Positions 5,825 through 6,617 of a stretch of 6,617 bases of DNA are shown in pieces. The position numbers and the translations under genes are program-made. This DNA comes from an uncultured Pseudomonadales bacterium (GTDB taxonomy: Bacteria > Pseudomonadota > Gammaproteobacteria > Pseudomonadales > Cellvibrionaceae): assembly GCA_938048505.1 (NCBI GenBank), contig CALIUX010000061.1:1-6617 (forward strand), read 5' to 3'. The first letter of the stretch is position 1. Each line of letters opens with the position of its first letter. The notes beneath the pieces were generated by a model, which worked only from the letters and a program-made list of their open reading frames with translations, was not told the DNA's origin and did no database searches.

Positions 5825-5836
5825 GAACCGCCGAGC

Positions 5837-6112
5837 TTAAACCTCAACATCACCCGTATTGTGCTCTTCGGGCTCTTCTTCTAAAAGAAGCTCAGGCTTA
5901 TTTTTACACGCCCTAGCAAGAATGTCTCGGCGCTTAGCCAGTAACAAGCCCACAGCTTCTGCCTGTGACTCATCAATACCTTTTACATTTTGCTCAATTA
6001 ATGCAGTGATGTTCTCTGCAAGCTCAAGCATTTTATCGTGGTCATCGGCATCTTTTTTATTTTTGAACATAGCCCCATCTCGATCACATTGCCAAACTGC
6101 AATTACAGCCAT
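5837..6112 (-). CDS. yebG: YebG-family SOS-induced protein
   Basis: YebG is a small protein induced by DNA damage. Its biochemical role is not established. The 91-residue product matches the family along its length: MAVIAVWQCDRDG at the start, KNKKDADDHDKMLELAENI (18-36, the most conserved block), then a helical region with LLLAKRRDILARACKNKPELL (56-76). The tail after 76 is acidic (EEEPEEHNTGDVEV), as in other family members. There are no membrane helices. The ATG has an AGAGGG ribosome site (plus 6119-6124) 6 bases upstream. A near-consensus LexA box overlaps a good sigma70 promoter just upstream, so the SOS assignment rests on both protein and operator. It is a single-gene unit, between the purL end and a strong terminator. 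Confidence 0.9.
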   Translation of the reverse strand: MAVIAVWQCDRDGAMFKNKKDADDHDKMLELAENITALIEQNVKGIDESQAEAVGLLLAKRRDILARACKNKPELLLEEEPEEHNTGDVEV

Positions 6113-6126
6113 AACGAACCCTCTTT

Positions 6127-6146
6127 TACTGTTTGTGCGAACAGTA
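6127..6146. promoter_or_regulatory. LexA (SOS) box of yebG
   Basis: The core is CTGT at 6129-6132 and ACAG at 6141-6144, eight bases apart, which is the gammaproteobacterial LexA consensus. Flanking bases extend the arms to TACTGTT and AACAGTA, a 7-bp perfect dyad. It lies 14 bases upstream of the yebG ATG and overlaps the -10 box, so bound LexA would block RNA polymerase directly. The window contains no lexA or recA gene. Confidence 0.93.
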
Positions 6147-6170
6147 TATTGGTATTTGCTAGCAGGTCAA
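6143..6170 (-). promoter_or_regulatory. Sigma70 promoter of yebG
   Basis: On the minus strand, TTGACC (plus 6165-6170, five of six matches) is followed by a 16-base spacer and TATACT (plus 6143-6148, five of six matches). The -10 box shares four bases with the LexA box. The start would lie near 6136, inside the operator, leaving a leader of about 24 bases with the ribosome site. A strong promoter under a strong operator fits tight SOS control. Confidence 0.75.
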
Positions 6171-6206
6171 GCAAGAACGTATATGGCGATGATGAGGCAG
6201 CCAAAT

Positions 6207-6617
6207 TTAATTTACAAATACGCGCGCATTACGGAAAATACGCAACCAACCCCCGTCTTCTTCCCAGCCTTCTGGCTTCCAAGAGTTGCTAACGGTACGG
6301 AAGACCCGCTCAGGGTGAGGCATCAAAATAGTCGCTCGCCCGTCTTGAGAGGTTAAGCTGGTAATACCCGCAGGTGAGCCATTGGGGTTAGACGGATAAG
6401 CTTCGGTTGAGTTTAAGTGATTATCAATGAATCTGACCGCTACCTGACCACTGGCATTACAGGCATCAAAAGCTTGCTGGCTAGCAAACTCTGCTCGCCC
6501 TTCTCCATGCGCAACGGCAACAGGCAAATAAGATCCGGCCATACCTTGATAAAGAACAGAGGATGATTGCTCAACCTTCACCAAAGACACTCGCGCTTCA
6601 AATTGTTCTGAGCGATT
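6207..6617 (-). CDS. purL: Phosphoribosylformylglycinamidine synthase, C-terminal glutaminase end (5' part outside window)
   Basis: PurL catalyses the fourth step of purine synthesis, turning FGAR, glutamine and ATP into FGAM. Only the last 136 codons are here, reading [16 protein letters not shown] inward from the right edge. The segment belongs to the class I glutamine amidotransferase domain fused to the C-terminus of the large (about 1,290-residue) proteobacterial PurL. Typical blocks are [38 protein letters not shown] and [14 protein letters not shown] at the C-terminus. His and Glu of the catalytic triad are in MPHPERVFR (fragment residues 101 and 103). The nucleophilic Cys would lie outside the window. 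The stop is TAA at 6207-6209. No terminator is visible before yebG, so some read-through is possible. Confidence 0.97.
   Translation of the reverse strand, partial: NRSEQFEARVSLVKVEQSSSVLYQGMAGSYLPVAVAHGEGRAEFASQQAFDACNASGQVAVRFIDNHLNSTEAYPSNPNGSPAGITSLTSQDGRATILMPHPERVFRTVSNSWKPEGWEEDGGWLRIFRNARVFVN

Noticed and set aside
5859..6356. Plus-strand open frame of 165 codons over yebG and the purL end
   Set aside because: It is antisense to yebG, the LexA operator and purL, all well supported. Its Ser-rich translation looks like a shadow of real genes.
1..6617. A previously undescribed multi-gene system (defence, mobile or biosynthetic)
   Set aside because: Every long gene except the small membrane protein belongs to a familiar housekeeping or SOS family. 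No integrase, toxin pair, CRISPR repeat or reverse transcriptase is visible, and gaps are short.

Overview
The window looks like ordinary chromosomal housekeeping DNA from a gammaproteobacterium, with a GC content that reads as mid-40s percent by eye. Four things point that way: an exodeoxyribonuclease I (SbcB) gene; a YebG-family SOS gene behind an E. coli/Pseudomonas-type LexA box; a PurL ending in the fused glutaminase domain; and an mrp-dcd gene pair with a Pseudomonas-like dCTP deaminase of 189 residues. No genus can be assigned from the sequence alone. I see no rRNA, tRNA, CRISPR array, transposase or phage gene.

Layout from left to right. Bases 1-467 (minus) hold the N-terminal 155 codons of an MsrA-family protein that runs off the left edge. 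Its nucleophilic cysteine is replaced by arginine and its later active-site region is altered. A 178-base gap with a candidate promoter and small dyads separates it from sbcB (646-2124, minus, TTG start). A 181-base divergent intergenic region follows, then a beta-carbonic anhydrase gene (can, 2306-2950, plus). Can converges on a small five-helix membrane protein (3087-3560, minus), with a 13-bp stem inverted repeat between them. Upstream of the membrane protein gene are three tandem 16-bp repeats. Then come dcd (3770-4339, minus) and mrp (4431-5510, minus), separated by a hairpin that resembles an intrinsic terminator. After a strong bidirectional terminator (5742-5777) come yebG (5837-6112, minus) with its LexA-controlled promoter, and the C-terminal end of purL (6207-6617, minus, running off the right edge).

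The genes do not form one pathway. Several touch nucleotide or DNA metabolism: purL makes purines, dcd supplies dUTP for thymidylate, sbcB degrades single-stranded DNA in recombination and repair, and yebG is an SOS-response gene. Carbonic anhydrase supplies bicarbonate, Mrp carries Fe-S clusters, and the MsrA relative belongs to an oxidative-damage repair family. Almost every gene appears to be its own transcription unit.

I found no convincing new multi-gene system. The points most worth a second look are the MsrA homologue without its catalytic cysteine, the 16-bp tandem repeats in front of the membrane protein gene, and the large inverted repeat after can.
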